Shown: piece by piece, positions 1 to 12,876 of the stretch
Layout of the letters: each line of letters opens with the position of its first letter
How positions within the stretch are numbered: position 1 is the first letter of the stretch
Assembly: GCF_905475465.1 (NCBI RefSeq)
Contig: NC_062242.1
Span: 3,561,501-3,625,500 of the forward strand
DNA: 64,000 nt
DNA from: Pieris napi
Lineage: Eukaryota > Arthropoda > Insecta > Lepidoptera > Pieridae
Direction of reading: 5' to 3'
Translations under genes and position numbers: made by a program
The notes under the pieces: generated by a model
Told to the model about the DNA's origin: nothing
Databases searched by the model: none
What the model saw: the letters and a program-made list of their open reading frames with translations, nothing else

Positions 1-95
1 CCCTAATACACTTTATATTTGTTTCACGGTCATAAGTTCAAATCAGGAAAATAAAAAAGAAACAGGGTATTACATTAGGTACAAGTTAATCTTAA

Positions 96-178
96 GGCGT
101 CTTTGGCTAAGTTGGTTTTGCCACGAATGCCTGCTCGTGTAATCTGGAGGTTCTGGGTTCGTTTTCTGGTAAAACAGT
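96..178 (+). repeat. Degenerate tRNA-like SINE head
   Basis: TGGCTAAGTTGG (A-box-like) and, 45 bp on, GGTTCTGGGTTCG (B-box-like). Weak; could be chance. Confidence 0.3.
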
Positions 179-229
179 TGTATTTTAATAATTCATTACG
201 CCAAAGTAATTTTTAAAATAATCTACGCA

Positions 230-600
230 TTGTATGAAAATATAATTATTTAACTAAATAATGATGATAATTAAAAATTAATAAATAGGAAATTAAAACA
301 ATATTTAAAAGTTTTGGTCCCTGCGACAATGTACCTGTAATGATGGCAGCATTTCCTCGCTGTATTGCGATACTCATTCGTTGAGCGGAGAAAGCATCAG
401 TTCTTGGGTCACCGGTGTTATCTACCAGGCGCCAACTTAATTCTTTAATTAGCGCCTGTGCACTTGAACTTCACGGCTCAAGAGTCTCTACTCTAACAAA
501 ATCAAAGTTGGAGGAAAGACTCTTATATTTCCTATTCTTTTTTGGGTTTGAATTGTTTTCCTACGAAATGTTATACAGAAATATGTTTGCTCTATTTTAG
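230..600 (-). repeat. LINE 3'-end repeat (family L1), minus strand
   Basis: Inverse of the 13960-14370 repeat. Shared blocks include AAGTTGGCGCCTGGTA, CACCGGTGACCC and AGTATCGCAATACAGCGAGG. In one frame it reads like the end of a LINE open reading frame followed by an AT-rich tail; several stops, not coding. Confidence 0.65.
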
Positions 601-1572
601 CACGACCATTTTTGGACAATATTATTATTTTTGTACGCTATTAATAAGCTGAAAGATTATATTATTTGATGATGTTAATTTCTTTAAGAATCCCTCCCGC
701 GTATGAAACCTCATATTCACAATTGTTCCATTTGCGTCGTACGAACACGAATTGTAATTCGCCAATGTATCGGGTTTTAGCTACAATACAATTTATGAAG
801 ATGTTGACATTTTCCATCTTACCAAAGAGGGTGGGAGGAATATATAGGGAAGACTGACTTTATTTAGCAGTAGTAAGAATTAAATTTTTTCTTTAGGTAT
901 AATATAAAGTTGTCGTTTGTTTAATGTTTAATTTCCGTTTTACTTTTTATCCATTAATGTACTTAATTGACGTATGTTTTCTGTTTCTTCATTTTGTTTA
1001 TCAATGTAATCTGTTTTGGCTATGGATATTGTCTAATTGTGTTTCTTTATAAAATTACTTATAAATAAATTAATAAAATTTTACCTAAAAGAATCCTGAA
1101 CCCAAATTACGTCATCAAAGCTATCAAGTTCTCAAACTTTCAAATTAAGTTGTAGACAAAATAAACAATTAGGATTGTCAAAATCGTTACGAATATTCCC
1201 ATAGACCGGCGGCGAGCAGGCGCCATCTGTCTTGCAATGTCATCCTCCGCAGGGTTACCACTAGCAAAATATGTACTATTTCTTCTCTTACATAATAGAC
1301 GTTCTTGAAAAAAATTACTAACAGCGATATTAGATTTATGAAAATGTTCGTTTAATTAATATGTCGATATAAAAAAGTATACATATTTATAGGTATATAT
1401 ATATTACGGAACACCTATAAAGACCGACAGTGCTCCCACTAAAATGTGTGTCTATGGACATGTGGGGTCTCTCTGCATCTTTTACCGCATTAAGTTTCAC
1501 CATCGGACGTCAAGGCAGAATACAAATTACCATCAGTTTCGTGTGACATCTATTGATACTTTGATTTAGCGA
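601..1572. other. Intergenic, AT-rich, nothing recognised
   Basis: No coding signal. A small GC-richer patch (GACCGGCGGCGAGCAGGCGC, about 1205-1225) is the only compositional break. Confidence 0.6.
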
Positions 1573-1808
1573 GCAGCCTTGCAATTCTGTAACTCACTTT
1601 TCGAACTCTCTCAGTGGTATTCGTATCGGCGGTCGCGCTCAAATCAGTTGTGTAGCAGTCATTTTATGATTTGGCATTCTGATAAGGAGGGAGCTTGTAG
1701 TTTATTGTTTATCAGAATGCCAAATCGTAAAATGACTGCTTTACGACTGATTTGACCGCGACCGCCGCTGTGAGAACCGCTGTGTGAGTTACAGAATCGC
1801 AAGGCAGA
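1573..1808. mobile_element. Foldback element A, copy 1 (near-complete palindrome)
   Basis: Two arms of about 105 bp (1576-1683 and 1704-1805) are inverted copies separated by about 20 bp. Ends are CCTTGCAATTCTGTAACTC and its inverse; flanking CAG on both sides suggests a 3-bp target duplication. No coding capacity. Confidence 0.8.
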
Positions 1809-2231
1809 ACCTAAAGAACAGAGACATCACCAAAATAATAGCCTGTGGTCTGTGGCTTAAGAATACAGATTGCCTAAAAATCACCATATTTAATAACACT
1901 TAAACCGCTTTAACTTCCCTCTATAACGATGTGTGAATGTAATTTACATAAATAATTTAATTACCTTAGCTAAACTTATTTATTAAAGCAACAGCCCTAT
2001 CGTTCCTCACCATTATCTCAGATATTCCCAATATAATTATGTACGAGTTTCGTAAAACATCGCGTTAGCATTTAGTAATTGATTTTCAAATAGGCTTTGT
2101 TGCCTAGATTGTTTGAGGATTAGTTAACGTCGCCCCGCCCTCCTTCGCGAAGTGTTTTCTCACATCAGCTATAAAGGTAAATTAAATTAAACATATATAA
2201 GCATATCATAGGATGCTACAACTGAGCGCTT

Positions 2232-2455
2232 TAAGGCAGTTTTTGCCGCGCACCACCACTATGTGAAACCAGCTGGCCACTGAAGTGTTTCCGAACCAAT
2301 TCGACGTAGGGTCCTTCAAGAAAAGAGCGTACGAATTCTTAAAAGGCCGGCAGCGCGCTTGCGGGCCTTCTGGCATTGAGAGTGTCCATGTGCGGCGGTA
2401 TGACTTAACATCAGATGAGCCTCCTGCCCGCTTTCCCCCTGTTCTATAGAAAAAT
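2232..2455 (-). repeat. Dispersed repeat family R2, longest copy
   Basis: On the minus strand reads GAGCCTCCTGCC inverse (GGCAGGAGGCTCATCTGATG), GTCCATGTGCGGCGG inverse, GGCCGGCAGCGC inverse, AGAAAAGAGCGTACG inverse, and ends at a GTGGTGGTGCGCGGCAAAAA block. The minus strand stays open for about 100 codons (2206-2517), but this open frame is part of the repeat. Class not recognised. Confidence 0.7.
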
Positions 2456-2719
2456 GTGTGTTTCTTATATCCGAGCAAACGCAGTTGTCGTACGGTCAAA
2501 TGTAGGACACGAGTCACTCTGTCATTTGGTTACTTCCAACACCACCTCATGTTGTTCTAAATCCTTCTAAATCCCTTGAGGTCGCTTTCGCATTCTCAGG
2601 GATCTCAAGGAGTATAGCCATATACCTTCGTCATAGTGTGTACAACATTTGTGACGGGAGAAAATTACTACTCTTTCAACCCTTTTAGCTCTCTCCTTGC
2701 AAGACACGTCGCTTTGTAA

Positions 2720-2850
2720 TCTCTCACTTAAAAGGCTCCTGTAGGATTACCTTCTTGCGTGTCTCCCACTTTCTACAGTCTCCTTCTGTGGCATTACCTA
2801 CTTGCTTGTCTCTCACTTTCAACAGGCTCCTTCAGTAGGGTTACTTCCTT
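2720..2850. repeat. Diverged minisatellite, three units
   Basis: Units of about 42, 47 and 40 bp starting TCTCTCACTT (2720), TCTCCCACTT (2762) and TCTCTCACTT (2809). Each continues with a CAGG/CTCCT...GGNNTTACCT block. Confidence 0.6.
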
Positions 2851-3601
2851 ATAAGAGAATCCTATTAATTTTCACTATGATCGGGCAAGAAAACCCATTT
2901 ACATGCGTTATGTACGTACATGTTACTTATGTATCTTTATATATTTATATTATATATATCTTTACAATTGGTTCAGGGTTTTGATCTTCACAATTGGTTT
3001 CTTTCAATGGGTGATGATATGATTTATATCCATTGCCAACCTCGACACTAATTTAAAACTGCTTCAAAATAAAAAATATTAAAAAGGACAAAGTATTATG
3101 AAGTGACATTGAATTAATCCATAATGCCACCTTGCGGCTCTCATTAACAGAAATGGAGTCACGACTCGACTCGACAATAAAAATCGCATTTACACAAAAA
3201 AGAAACTTGATTAATGATACGGAGGCAGTTTAGTATAACGTGTGTCGAACATACAGGCAACAAGAATGACTAATACATTTATTCACAATGAAGTGTGAAT
3301 TAAAGCAGCAACAAAAATTTTACACGGTCTAAAATGTATTCGCTTATAAAGGATCTGTTCCAGACAGCCCATGCTAAAAGAGGGTTAAAAGTAACACAGA
3401 TCTTAATCAGAAAAACATTACAAATAAAGTACTTAAATTCGCGGACTACAATAGGCACAGGAAGGTAGAAGTATAAGATTGACAAAAGATGCTTCGAGAT
3501 ATGTAAAAGATGTTAAAGAGAAAGACTAATTAAATGGTATATAAGAATATGGAAGCGTATTTCATAGCTTTGTAGTGGATATTACAGAAGAACTAAAAGG
3601 A

Positions 3602-3640
3602 GTGTGAAAGTTAGGAGTGTGAAAGTTAGGAGTGTGAGGT
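3602..3640. repeat. Short tandem repeat, 15-bp period
   Basis: GTGTGAAAGTTAGGA repeated about 2.6 times. Confidence 0.75.
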
Positions 3641-5359
3641 AGTTTTAGGTTTGAAAAGAATAGAATAAAGGTGAAGAATATAAGCATCCAGAGACGAACA
3701 GGTGATTACCCAAGCTGCCTACAATATTCACCTTACTGGAATAAAAAATATACATTTATTTGATTCGCGAAAATACATACGCTATCATTACATAAATTAA
3801 TATTATATACAGTACTAAACCAACTACAAACTGAAAATGTCGGAACTTACGTAGTGTGTCATGAATCCGTCGTTGAACAATTGAAATTATCGTTCATTTA
3901 TAAATGATATTTCAATTATGTTACAAGTTTATCTACAAATATCCAAATTAATATTTTTATTTATGCAATTAAAGCTTTCTATAAATAAATTTGCTTCGAA
4001 TTAATACTGTATGTTTTTTCCGTATCACTCTGAAAATTAACGTGTATAACTTTGCACCAAGTCTATCCGGTTCTCTTCGGATTATCTGCATCTGTATGAC
4101 GCCAGGTTTCATTGGAACGGCCACTATACCGTGTTTATTTAGATAAACTCTTAGGTAGGTACATACCAACTGTTAAACATACAAAACATAGCATTGCATA
4201 TGTGCAATGTGTAAATAAATATGTGCACAATGATATGATGAGCTGGTACGAGAGACCTGTATGTCTCTTTAGATTCTCACTCAATATAGCTATATGAATG
4301 TTGTTGCAGTCATTTTTCGATGAACGATACATTTGTGTTCCGATAAACACCAGTATTTGAATGGATGTGCTTTCTATATAATATGGTTGGTTTCTATAAC
4401 ATATCTGTACATATGTTATGCCTATCGAGGGCTCGCCAGTGCGCCCGCCAAGTCAATGTATTTATTTTAAATATTAAAGATTTGTAATATTGATATGGTT
4501 AGTTTAAGATGTTGTTAGGTTAGCTAATTATGTCACAACTTAAGACTGAAGGTTCTCCGACTTGGTTATTTACATGGATCTCACAACTTGGTTTTCTGTA
4601 AGTTTTTGTTTTTGATGGCATTACATATATCTTGGAAATATCACATGTTAAGGAACATTATGCATACTACCAAAGACAGACAAATGTAGGCACGAAAGAT
4701 GGGATTTACTTTATTTAAGGAAAAATGACATCACAAATACAAGATATGTAAAAAAAATATACAAGTTATAATTGAATAAGTCCTCAAATTGTTTCACAAA
4801 TCATGTTTTTTTTATATAAAAGTATGATAAACAATAATACTAAAGAAATTTAGAATCATTGATTCGCACAACTAATAAATAGTGAAACATAAATAATTTT
4901 TAATTTTAGGGTAAATGAAAAGCTTAATATTAACGCGTTATAATTAACGTAATAATTTTACAAGCTATAGCGCTGGGACGCATGCGCATAACGCATATTT
5001 CCTATGAATTAGGGAGAAAATGTCACATGAATGACAATTCTATGTTACAAAATGCGTACCAATCAAAAAAATAATCCACTTTTTTATCTAAACTATTCAA
5101 TAAATTCATATTAAATAATTCCAGAACCCAAACAATCAATTTCAAATATGAAAAATGTCTGGTATTTTAAGTAGTTAATAAAAAACGGTGTTGCAGGCGC
5201 CTCGTCGCCTCAACAACATAATAACAGCCTTCCCGAGTGCTTCCGAATAATAGCTAAGGCTTTTTTGTTCGGCTAGAGATGCGTTTTAAAATAAATTATG
5301 TCATAGGGATTGTGAGTACTACATAATCATTATATATGGGACTTCAAAGTTTATTATAG

Positions 5360-5650
5360 AAGTGAAACTTCTTTAGGCGCATGAGGGTATAATTTTTACG
5401 GATGAAACGTCACGAAGATGTGCAGCGTTTTTCGAAGAAAAGGGAGAGAGCGATTGAGACCGATTGAGAGAGAGTGAGAAAGGGAGATCGAGAAAAAATA
5501 TACGCTATTGGTTGACGTTAATATTAGAACTTTAGATGGCAATTCCGTCGCATAACGTAGTGCAGTAAACTCTTACTCACATTATCATAAGCTCATATAC
5601 AGTGTGTTAACAGTGTGAATATAGATAAAAAATACAAGGAGTGATCATAT
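5360..5650. repeat. GAAACTTCTTTA-family repeat with GAGA-rich interior
   Basis: Starts GTGAAACTTCTTTAGGCGC. Contains a purine-rich GAGA stretch at about 5435-5500. Shares the start with repeats at 8640 and 58514. Confidence 0.5.
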
Positions 5651-6104
5651 ACTGGTAAATGATCATCTATTGGGGCTTTTACCTTAGTAATAATTAATTT
5701 ACAAAGAAGTTACACATCTGACATGTGTACTTTGTACGCACGCACTTTTTTATATAGTATCTACGTTTTTATTAAGTCTTTGTATAATCATGGATTTTTT
5801 TATTATATAGGTTTCACACTCTTGTACTTCTTCACGATTTATTTTACAGTTTTCATTAATTAAAGTTGCCTGTTGCTTATTAGCTATTAGGTCGCCCGTT
5901 ACGCCATTTTTTTTTGTTGATATTATCATTTAATTTGTGCAAAAAGTATAATAAGTATATAAAATAATTGTTGTTTAATTTTATGTCCTCAGACAGGAAT
6001 ATTATAGCGAATTTTTTAATAATATTTTAGAAATAAATATATTCTGCTACTCGTAAGTATTATTCTAATGATGAAAGTTGGTATTTGAAGGTCCAGAGGT
6101 TTTT

Positions 6105-6155
6105 GAATTTTTGCGCTACAAACATACAAATCTACTTTATAATATTAGTATAGAT
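6105..6155 (-). repeat. RTE-like tail fragment
   Basis: TATAATATTAGTATAGATTA-type terminus, the inverse of the usual lepidopteran LINE tail end. Confidence 0.45.
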
Positions 6156-6419
6156 TACGAGCATCAATCATAAAAATACTGTACAAATTACGATACCATT
6201 TGTGTTTAAACCTTGAATTATAGGTATAGTCATTACTTCAATAAAATCGTATCAATTTAATTTAATAGTCGTAATGCAATGGCCTTGATTAAGACAAGAT
6301 TAATAAGAATAAGCTTTTAAAAATATAGCTACCTCGCTTGCTAAAGTATAATTAGAAATGTTGTAACTTAATAATAGCAGCCTAAGGAAATTATTGGTGT
6401 ACGCGCTGACAGACGCCGA

Positions 6420-6530
6420 CGCCGACGCCGACGCTTTACCGCACAAGCGAATGTTAAATGCACACAAAAGTCCATTGTGAACCGACATCAGTGATGAGAT
6501 ACGTTCAAGCCACTAGGCCAGCACTGTTCA
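6420..6530 (-). repeat. SINE fragment next to a GACGCC microsatellite
   Basis: GCGAATGTTAAATGCACAC...AAGTCCATTG and CACTAGGCCAGCACTGTT are SINE-head remnants. A (GACGCC) hexamer run of nearly four units precedes it at 6412-6434. Confidence 0.6.
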
Positions 6531-6714
6531 TTTGCTCTACGGAAACTATAAATAAACCTAAAAATTAAAATGTTATAGTCGATCGAACTATCTATTTATA
6601 AACCACAAAATTTTTTCTTTATTGAAATAAAACATCGAATCAAACTTCACTCCACACGTCCGTGTTACTGACCTAAGCGTGCATTGATAATTTTAAATAA
6701 TACTTTTTATAGGA

Positions 6715-6925
6715 AAAAGGGCAGACATCGCAGCTCATGGACCATGTTCCATGAGTATATTCTTTTTTTAAACAATTGGAGGCCGTATCTCCCAGGAAAG
6801 GCGGCTACCGGTAGTCTATTTCTAATATCACAGTTCAGAAAAGAAAGACTTGTGAACCGTGGGCCGTGGCAGACCATCAAGGTGATGCGAGATCCGGGAT
6901 CAACCCAAACAACTCTAAACAAAAA
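6715..6925 (+). repeat. Dispersed repeat family R3, copy 1
   Basis: GGGCAGACATCGCAGCTCAT, GAGTATATTC, AACAATTGGAGGCCGTATCT and CACAGTTCAGAAAAGAAAG. Both strands are open here by chance of the repeat's composition; not a gene. Confidence 0.6.
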
Positions 6926-7074
6926 ACTAACTTAGTGAATCTAAATTATTTCCCGTCAGGCCCACACAGCAACTTAAAATACACATAACTTAAAAGTGAA
7001 TAAATTCAATGGAAACTTTATCGGCGAAATTTATAAAATAATACACCTGTATAAGTAAGTTTTTCGATTCGCGA

Positions 7075-7195
7075 AGAGATTGAAACAATAACAGGGGATG
7101 AAAAGCGAAATCCTCGGAGACTACGCCCGCCGTCTATTGATTCGATTTGCGGTACACAGCGCAGGGTGTTTGTGACGAGCGCTCGCGATACTTAA
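7075..7195. promoter_or_regulatory. Candidate regulatory island, 3' side of optix
   Basis: GC-balanced, non-repetitive patch (AAATCCTCGGAGACTACGCC, TCTATTGATTCGATTTGCGG, GAGCGCTCGCGA) in AT-rich surroundings. Called on composition only. Confidence 0.3.
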
Positions 7196-7489
7196 TAATA
7201 ATAATAAAAGTCCGTTTAGTTCCATTACATCATCCTAGCTTCCTTCAGTATCTTTGATCAGAACCTTCACGGGTAAAGGCCATGGCTTTATTTATCCTCT
7301 CTTCCTGGTAACGCTATTTCTTCTATCGACCTTCTTCTTTCCCTTGGTTCTTTCAATCTTGCGATATTATTAAAAATAAGCTGCTCTGAAGTTTGTTTAT
7401 CTGGAGGCCACTAGACACCGTTAAGAGATACAATAGTATGTATTTATTTACAAATTATTTATTTATATTATAACGCCTTTTTTCCCGAA

Positions 7490-7860
7490 AATGTTTCCTA
7501 CATCGTGAGGAAATCTGTACGCCTTAGATCCAAAAAAGTCAACGGCGTGTGTCAGGCATAGAAGGATTATCACCTATTAAGAGAAAAAAATGTGTTCAAT
7601 CATTATAAGTTAAGTATGCATTACAATGTGTACGATTGGAAACCCTATTAAGTAAAAAATACCTGTGTCAGTATCCATAATAACTTTTTGTATCTGTCTA
7701 TTACAATTTTGCTTTTTTTAACTGTTTACAACAATTTCTTTTTACTCTTACGCGGTGCATAAGTGTATGAGTGAGTGCGTGGGTGCATGTGAGTTAATGA
7801 ATGCGTGTAATGTGGGTGAATATGTGTGTGATGATCACGAAACAGATACAGAAATCTAAA
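7490..7860 (+). repeat. SINE split by about 265 bp of other sequence
   Basis: SINE body at 7500-7580 (CATCGTGAGGAAA, GTCAACGGCGTGTGTCAGGC, ATCACCTATTA) resumes at 7830-7857 (GATCACGAAACAGATACAG). Between them lie AT-rich DNA and a degenerate TG-rich stretch (7760-7830). Confidence 0.6.
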
Positions 7861-8624
7861 GCAGTACAAAATATAATAAAGAAAGATAAATACAACAATC
7901 CAATATTGACAAAACAACTAACTAGTATTTTAAACGAAGTAAATGTCTTTTAATGTTATACGTTGACACAGAAATTAAGATAATCGCTGCCGCTATCGCT
8001 AAAGCGCATAACATAAATCTAGTTCTTCGTATTGGATACGAATTGATGGTTATTTGGTTATCAACTTCTTGCGCAGTTCATTCCCGGCGATACAGCCTTG
8101 CAGGTTTTGTTTCAGCATAGTTTATTCACTTGTATTCTACTAGTTTTAATGTTTGTATAGGTACCTAAATATGTCAACGCCTGTCATTGTTTACAGTATA
8201 TAATCTATGGTTTAACTAAGTAAGGCGTTCTCTCTCTTTTTCTGTGGAATCAAAGGCGAAAATACGACGTGTCAATATTCTCTAAACCTATAACAGCGTG
8301 TATAAAAATTAATTTATTACATCTTGAAGTGTAGTAAAAATAGATATATACTATGAAGTTGTATATGTATGTCAACATCACAAAAAAGTAATCAAATGAC
8401 GAACTAGTGACAATTTTTGTCCAATCTCATGGATTTCCGGCGCCGGCTCAGCTTCCCGTTGCCGGAAACTAGACGTCAGAAGCCGCTCGCTCTCGCTAAC
8501 TCACTCATCGATTTTACTCACCTCTTTGCAGTAATACGTTATGAACCTCCTAACCTCGTACAGTTTGTATCGTTTGTGTATTTTATGGTTCTATTGATAT
8601 ATTAAGTGCTTAATGCAAAAATGA

Positions 8625-8790
8625 TTCACGAAGAGACATTTTTGAAGTTATACTTCTTTAGGCGCGTTATGAAAAATTGATGAGAGTGAAATTTTACGAT
8701 GCGCGCGCACCGTTACACAAAATTAACAGAATGAAGTTGCCCACGGAAGATGCTACGACATTGGATATAATTTAAAAACAACATTCGAAT
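8625..8790. repeat. GAAACTTCTTTA-family repeat fragment
   Basis: GTTATACTTCTTTAGGCGC, then a GATGAGAGTGAAATTTTACG stretch resembling the start of the 5360 copy. Ends unclear. Confidence 0.45.
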
Positions 8791-8952
8791 AAAATTGAAT
8801 TTATGTTACACGTAAATATTCATTTGTTTAATTTTTCAAATGTAAACTGAACTTTATTGACTAGAATGACTTTCCAGACTTTGATTATTTAATTGTAATT
8901 AATTATTTGCTTGCAATCAAAAACTATTTTAAATAATGGCAAAGAAGTATAA

Positions 8953-9795
8953 TAGACCAGTGCAGGTAGCCTTTAAAATAAATAAAAAGTGAAAAAAATT
9001 ACAGTAGGATGAAACCCATTAGAAAAGGAGGGGAATATGATCAAAATGAAAGGAAAAAGAAATTACGGTCGATCTGAGGTCGGGAAGGGGTAGGGGGGGG
9101 AGTTTTAAGGATAAAAAACGGTTTATCTCGATTTCCGGCAAAACTAAAAGTCCTATCGAAGAAAACTAAATGGCAAAGTTGTAGGTCATAAAAAGATCTA
9201 CAACTTTTGAATTCACACATTTTTCACATAACCTCAAAATTTAGGTGAAAAATTCAAAAAACCAACTTTTTGGTTTTTTATTTCTATCTTTTACAAAAAT
9301 TTATTTTTTTAAACGAAATTTGGTGAAAACTTACCTTATTATGTCCCAAATATACTGTAATTTATTTGATTAAAAATATTTATTTTTTCACCTTATTTTG
9401 AATTAATATCGAAAAAACACCCTAATTTTCAATCGAAAATGCTGACGTCAAAATTTCAGCTTTTTTCAAAAAGTTGATGTGCTATCAGTGCGTTGAAATC
9501 TCTACTTTCCTATGGTAAAAAAATATATATATATTACCATAGTAAATCTTCTCAGAAAATGCAAAAAATCGTATGCAGTAACGCCCAGACCCGTCATCCC
9601 CTTCCCTACTTCTCTATGAATCTTCTTTAAATTATAATTAGATGCCTATTTATTACTCCCCCCCCTACCCCTTCCCGACCTCAGATCGACCGTAATTTAT
9701 TTTTCCTTTCATTTTGATCATATTCCCCTGCTTTTCTAATGGGTTTCATCCTACTGTAATTTTTTTTGGTTTCAAAAATTATCGGCACTGGTCTA
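8953..9795. mobile_element. Foldback/MITE element B with very long inverted ends
   Basis: About 843 bp. The left end (GACCAGTGC at 8955, then about 120 bp to the poly-G run near 9097) is repeated in inverse at 9655-9793. The AT-rich centre contains a further hairpin (CTATGGTAA...TTACCATAG, 9510-9541). TA flanks both ends. No transposase seen, so it is non-autonomous. Confidence 0.8.
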
Positions 9796-12454
9796 TAACT
9801 TCTTATACGCGCGTACATTGCGTTTACTTAACGCACCCTTTTTTTGTACAAACGCTACTTTTTGGAAGTAATAACTAACTTTCCGTCTTGTCAAATATAC
9901 TTTTTGACAGTATTTCAACCTTTTTATCATGAATGAATTGAAATTTAAAATCCAAAAGCTTTTCAAATTAACTTTTACAGCTTCAAATTATTTTATCATA
10001 ATTCTTACGATGTTGTGCAGATTACATGCCTTTTTATAAGCATATCTTGTAACCAGATAATATATCCGATAAAATTTGAGTAAAAAGTGATATTTACAAA
10101 GGTTATAACTGTAATAATAAATCTTACTTTAAAAAATTCACAATTTACTTATTAAGCACACATAATTGACAATAATTACTGTGTACTAAAAAGAGTATTT
10201 AAATAGTAAAATACGATCAGTAATTACACATAATATTGTAAACTATAATTAAGTTTACGCCATGCTAGCTTTGTAGTTGTATTTCTACTCTCCGTAAACC
10301 ATCTTACAATCTTGCGTAGGACTTGCAAGTAAGAAAAACAACGTGAAAATAGTTCAAACGCTTAACCACTAATCTAAGGCGCTAATGGAAGAACACACAA
10401 AATAGTTCTTAATTTTCAGAACATATTTAACATACAACAAATGCTTAATTAGTTAAAACAATCTTTGACTTGTACTGTCTTCGAATCTTAAGGCAGTCTT
10501 GGCCGCGCACCATCATGTGGTACCAGCTGCCCACTGAAGTATTTCCGAAGCAATTCGACTTAGGGTCCTTCAAGAAAACAGCGTTCTTCTAGCAATGTGA
10601 GTGTCCATGGGCGGGGCGGTATCACTTAACATCAGGTGCCTCGTTTGCCTCTTATTACATCAAAAAAAAATCTTACCCATGTAGATATACTTGTAGACTA
10701 AGCCCATGTAGACACAGCACAAGCGACCCTTATGTCAAATCTATAAACAGTCATAGACTACAATTAATAACAAATTATCTTAATAGACATTTATAACTGA
10801 CATTTAATAAAAATAAACTCGAGCGGTCGTTCAAGTATTAAGTTATAAGACTGGTATGACAAAAAAATCGCACGATTAAATTCAAATCGTTATGCGATAC
10901 AGAGTGTGGAGGCATTTGCGACCTTTCTGAGCATAATTTTGTAATAAAGCATCATTATAGGTGTTATAAAAACGATACACATTATTCAAACATTGTTTCT
11001 GATAATTTAAAGGTCTTATCGAGTTGAGGTTTTTGTTGTCTATTAATGGAAAACTTGAATGCAAAGCGGGACAGGTTTGTGACTTTTTAAAATATTATTA
11101 ATCTGTTTTATAAAAAATATAGAAAACTGATAGTTTGTATTTATATGTTTTAAAATACTTATATCTTTTTTATTAAATTATAATTAAGTACATTACTCGC
11201 ATTTGGCATTTTTTGAACCTTTTGAGAGTAATGTTTTTATTTCTTATCTATAACTAACAGAACGTCTTATAATCTGTAAATACAACTAAACGTTTGGGTT
11301 TATCTGTGAATGTCAGACCGCGCGTTTTGGACGCTACGGCGCATAAGTTTTGACATTATCAAAATAAAATTCTTATATAATTTAAACGTATTAAGTTTTT
11401 GATCATAATACTTTTATATTATCTATAATTCTTTTAAATATAATAGTTAGTTAAAAAGCTTTGTACGAAAACTTACACTTAAATTACTTACTCAGAAGTT
11501 TGCTATTAGGCACAAGGTGTTATTCTATAGCGTAGAAGCAATTATGTTATTAAATTATTACGTGAAAGAGTTAATAATCTCTGAATATGGTTTTTATGAC
11601 AAAAAATATACTGAAGTATTACCATACTTAGAAAATGTGTATGTAAATGCACGTCGAAGCTGTTGCCAATTTAATTGTTGCACCTAGACTAATAGGCGTA
11701 TAAGAAATAAATTATCTCCCATTTCTGTGTAAAATGTTGTTATAATGGATAAATTGATGAAATAATTTCAAGTTCTCACTTTATAAATTATCTGTAACAA
11801 GTAGCCATAGACACCTGTCATCTGCCTTTTCTATGAGAGTATTTCTTATCTGTACTGCAAGTTTCGCGCCTTTTCCACCCTGTTCTCGTAAATAATCCAC
11901 GAAGCCATAAATTTTATTGATCACACGCATGATTAGATCGTCGATCAAAATAACGTCTATTTTACACACAATTTGTTCTGTCTAGTTTAATAAAAACATA
12001 TAAGTCCATTTTAGTACGTCAATAATTTTACTCGACATGCTTATAGTTGGGACGTGACGATTGTTTTTATTGTAATATATAATTGGTATCCAGCTGCTTT
12101 CTTTAACGACATTAACGCTTTTCTATAACTGTTCTAGTTTCTTTATTTTCCTCAGAGTTTTTTAGGATCTGCATTTACATAATAAAATGAGCTGCATGCG
12201 AGTGGCCCGTTTTTTAATAAAGGATTTAATTGAAAGGAGTATTATTTGACGATAAATATCTTTATATGTACATTTTGTTAATTTTCTCAATCATCATCAA
12301 ATATTCATTTTCATTAAACCAAAACCACACGGCAAATCGGATATTACGTATTATACCAGCAGACGAGTAATTAATGTTATAGTCTATTCTCTCAATAAAT
12401 ATTCAATCTGTGTAATATTTATGGTATAGAGTATAAATGTCGCAATAAGTGTGT
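9796..12454. other. Intergenic, mostly AT-rich
   Basis: One R2 repeat copy (10485-10665); otherwise no gene, RNA or repeat recognised. Short open frames on the minus strand are not protein-like. Confidence 0.55.
10485..10665 (-). repeat. Repeat family R2 copy
   Basis: Minus-strand copy with CAGTCTTGGCCGCGCACC, GAAGTATTTCCGAAGCAATT and GTGTCCATGGGCGG blocks; the middle part is deleted. Confidence 0.65.
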
Positions 12455-12610
12455 AATATCCTGTGCCCGCCGGCTGTAGGGCTGTAGGCTAACGTGCCGC
12501 CAACGCCACCCTCTTCTGTTATCTGTAGTCAATCGACATATAAAATAATGAGCCGAGTATTAATAAAAAACACGACCGCACGTTTTCCTATACTGTAAGT
12601 TTATAGAGTT
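12455..12610. promoter_or_regulatory. Candidate regulatory island, 3' side of optix
   Basis: GC-rich core (CCCGCCGGCTGTAGGGC, GCCGCCAACGCCACCC) followed by TCAATCGACATATAAAAT and TATTAATAAAAAACACGACC, with TALE/Hox-type sites. Non-coding. Confidence 0.35.
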
Positions 12611-12876
12611 GCCGGCTAGGTATATGTTACTCCGTGAGTAATTAAAATTTCAATTCTGACACTATTGAAATACCTAGGCTAAATCAGTTAAATAATTTAA
12701 AACTTTGGTCCAGAAATAACCAGGATATTAACAAGAATTGTAATTATCCGTACGGATTATTTAGATTTTCAGGCAAATAAAGAAAGAAAAACCTTTATTA
12801 CACATTATAAAAAAGGATGTATAGTTAAAAGAGAAAATGTACTAAACGACCCTGTTTTGAGACTTTATATTATAAC

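Larger units (their letters stand above)
2456..5359. other. Intergenic between repeats
   Basis: Apart from the minisatellite and the short tandem repeat listed, AT-rich unique DNA with no protein-like frame. A short GC patch with a GTTGCAGGCG/CGCCTCAAC hairpin lies near 5194-5216. Confidence 0.55.

Noticed and set aside
2206..2517. 103-codon open frame on the minus strand
   Set aside because: It lies inside an R2 repeat copy; other copies of the repeat have stops and shifts.
6412..6434. GACGCC repeat as coding or CRISPR-like array
   Set aside because: A short microsatellite of under four units; no spacers and no coding context.
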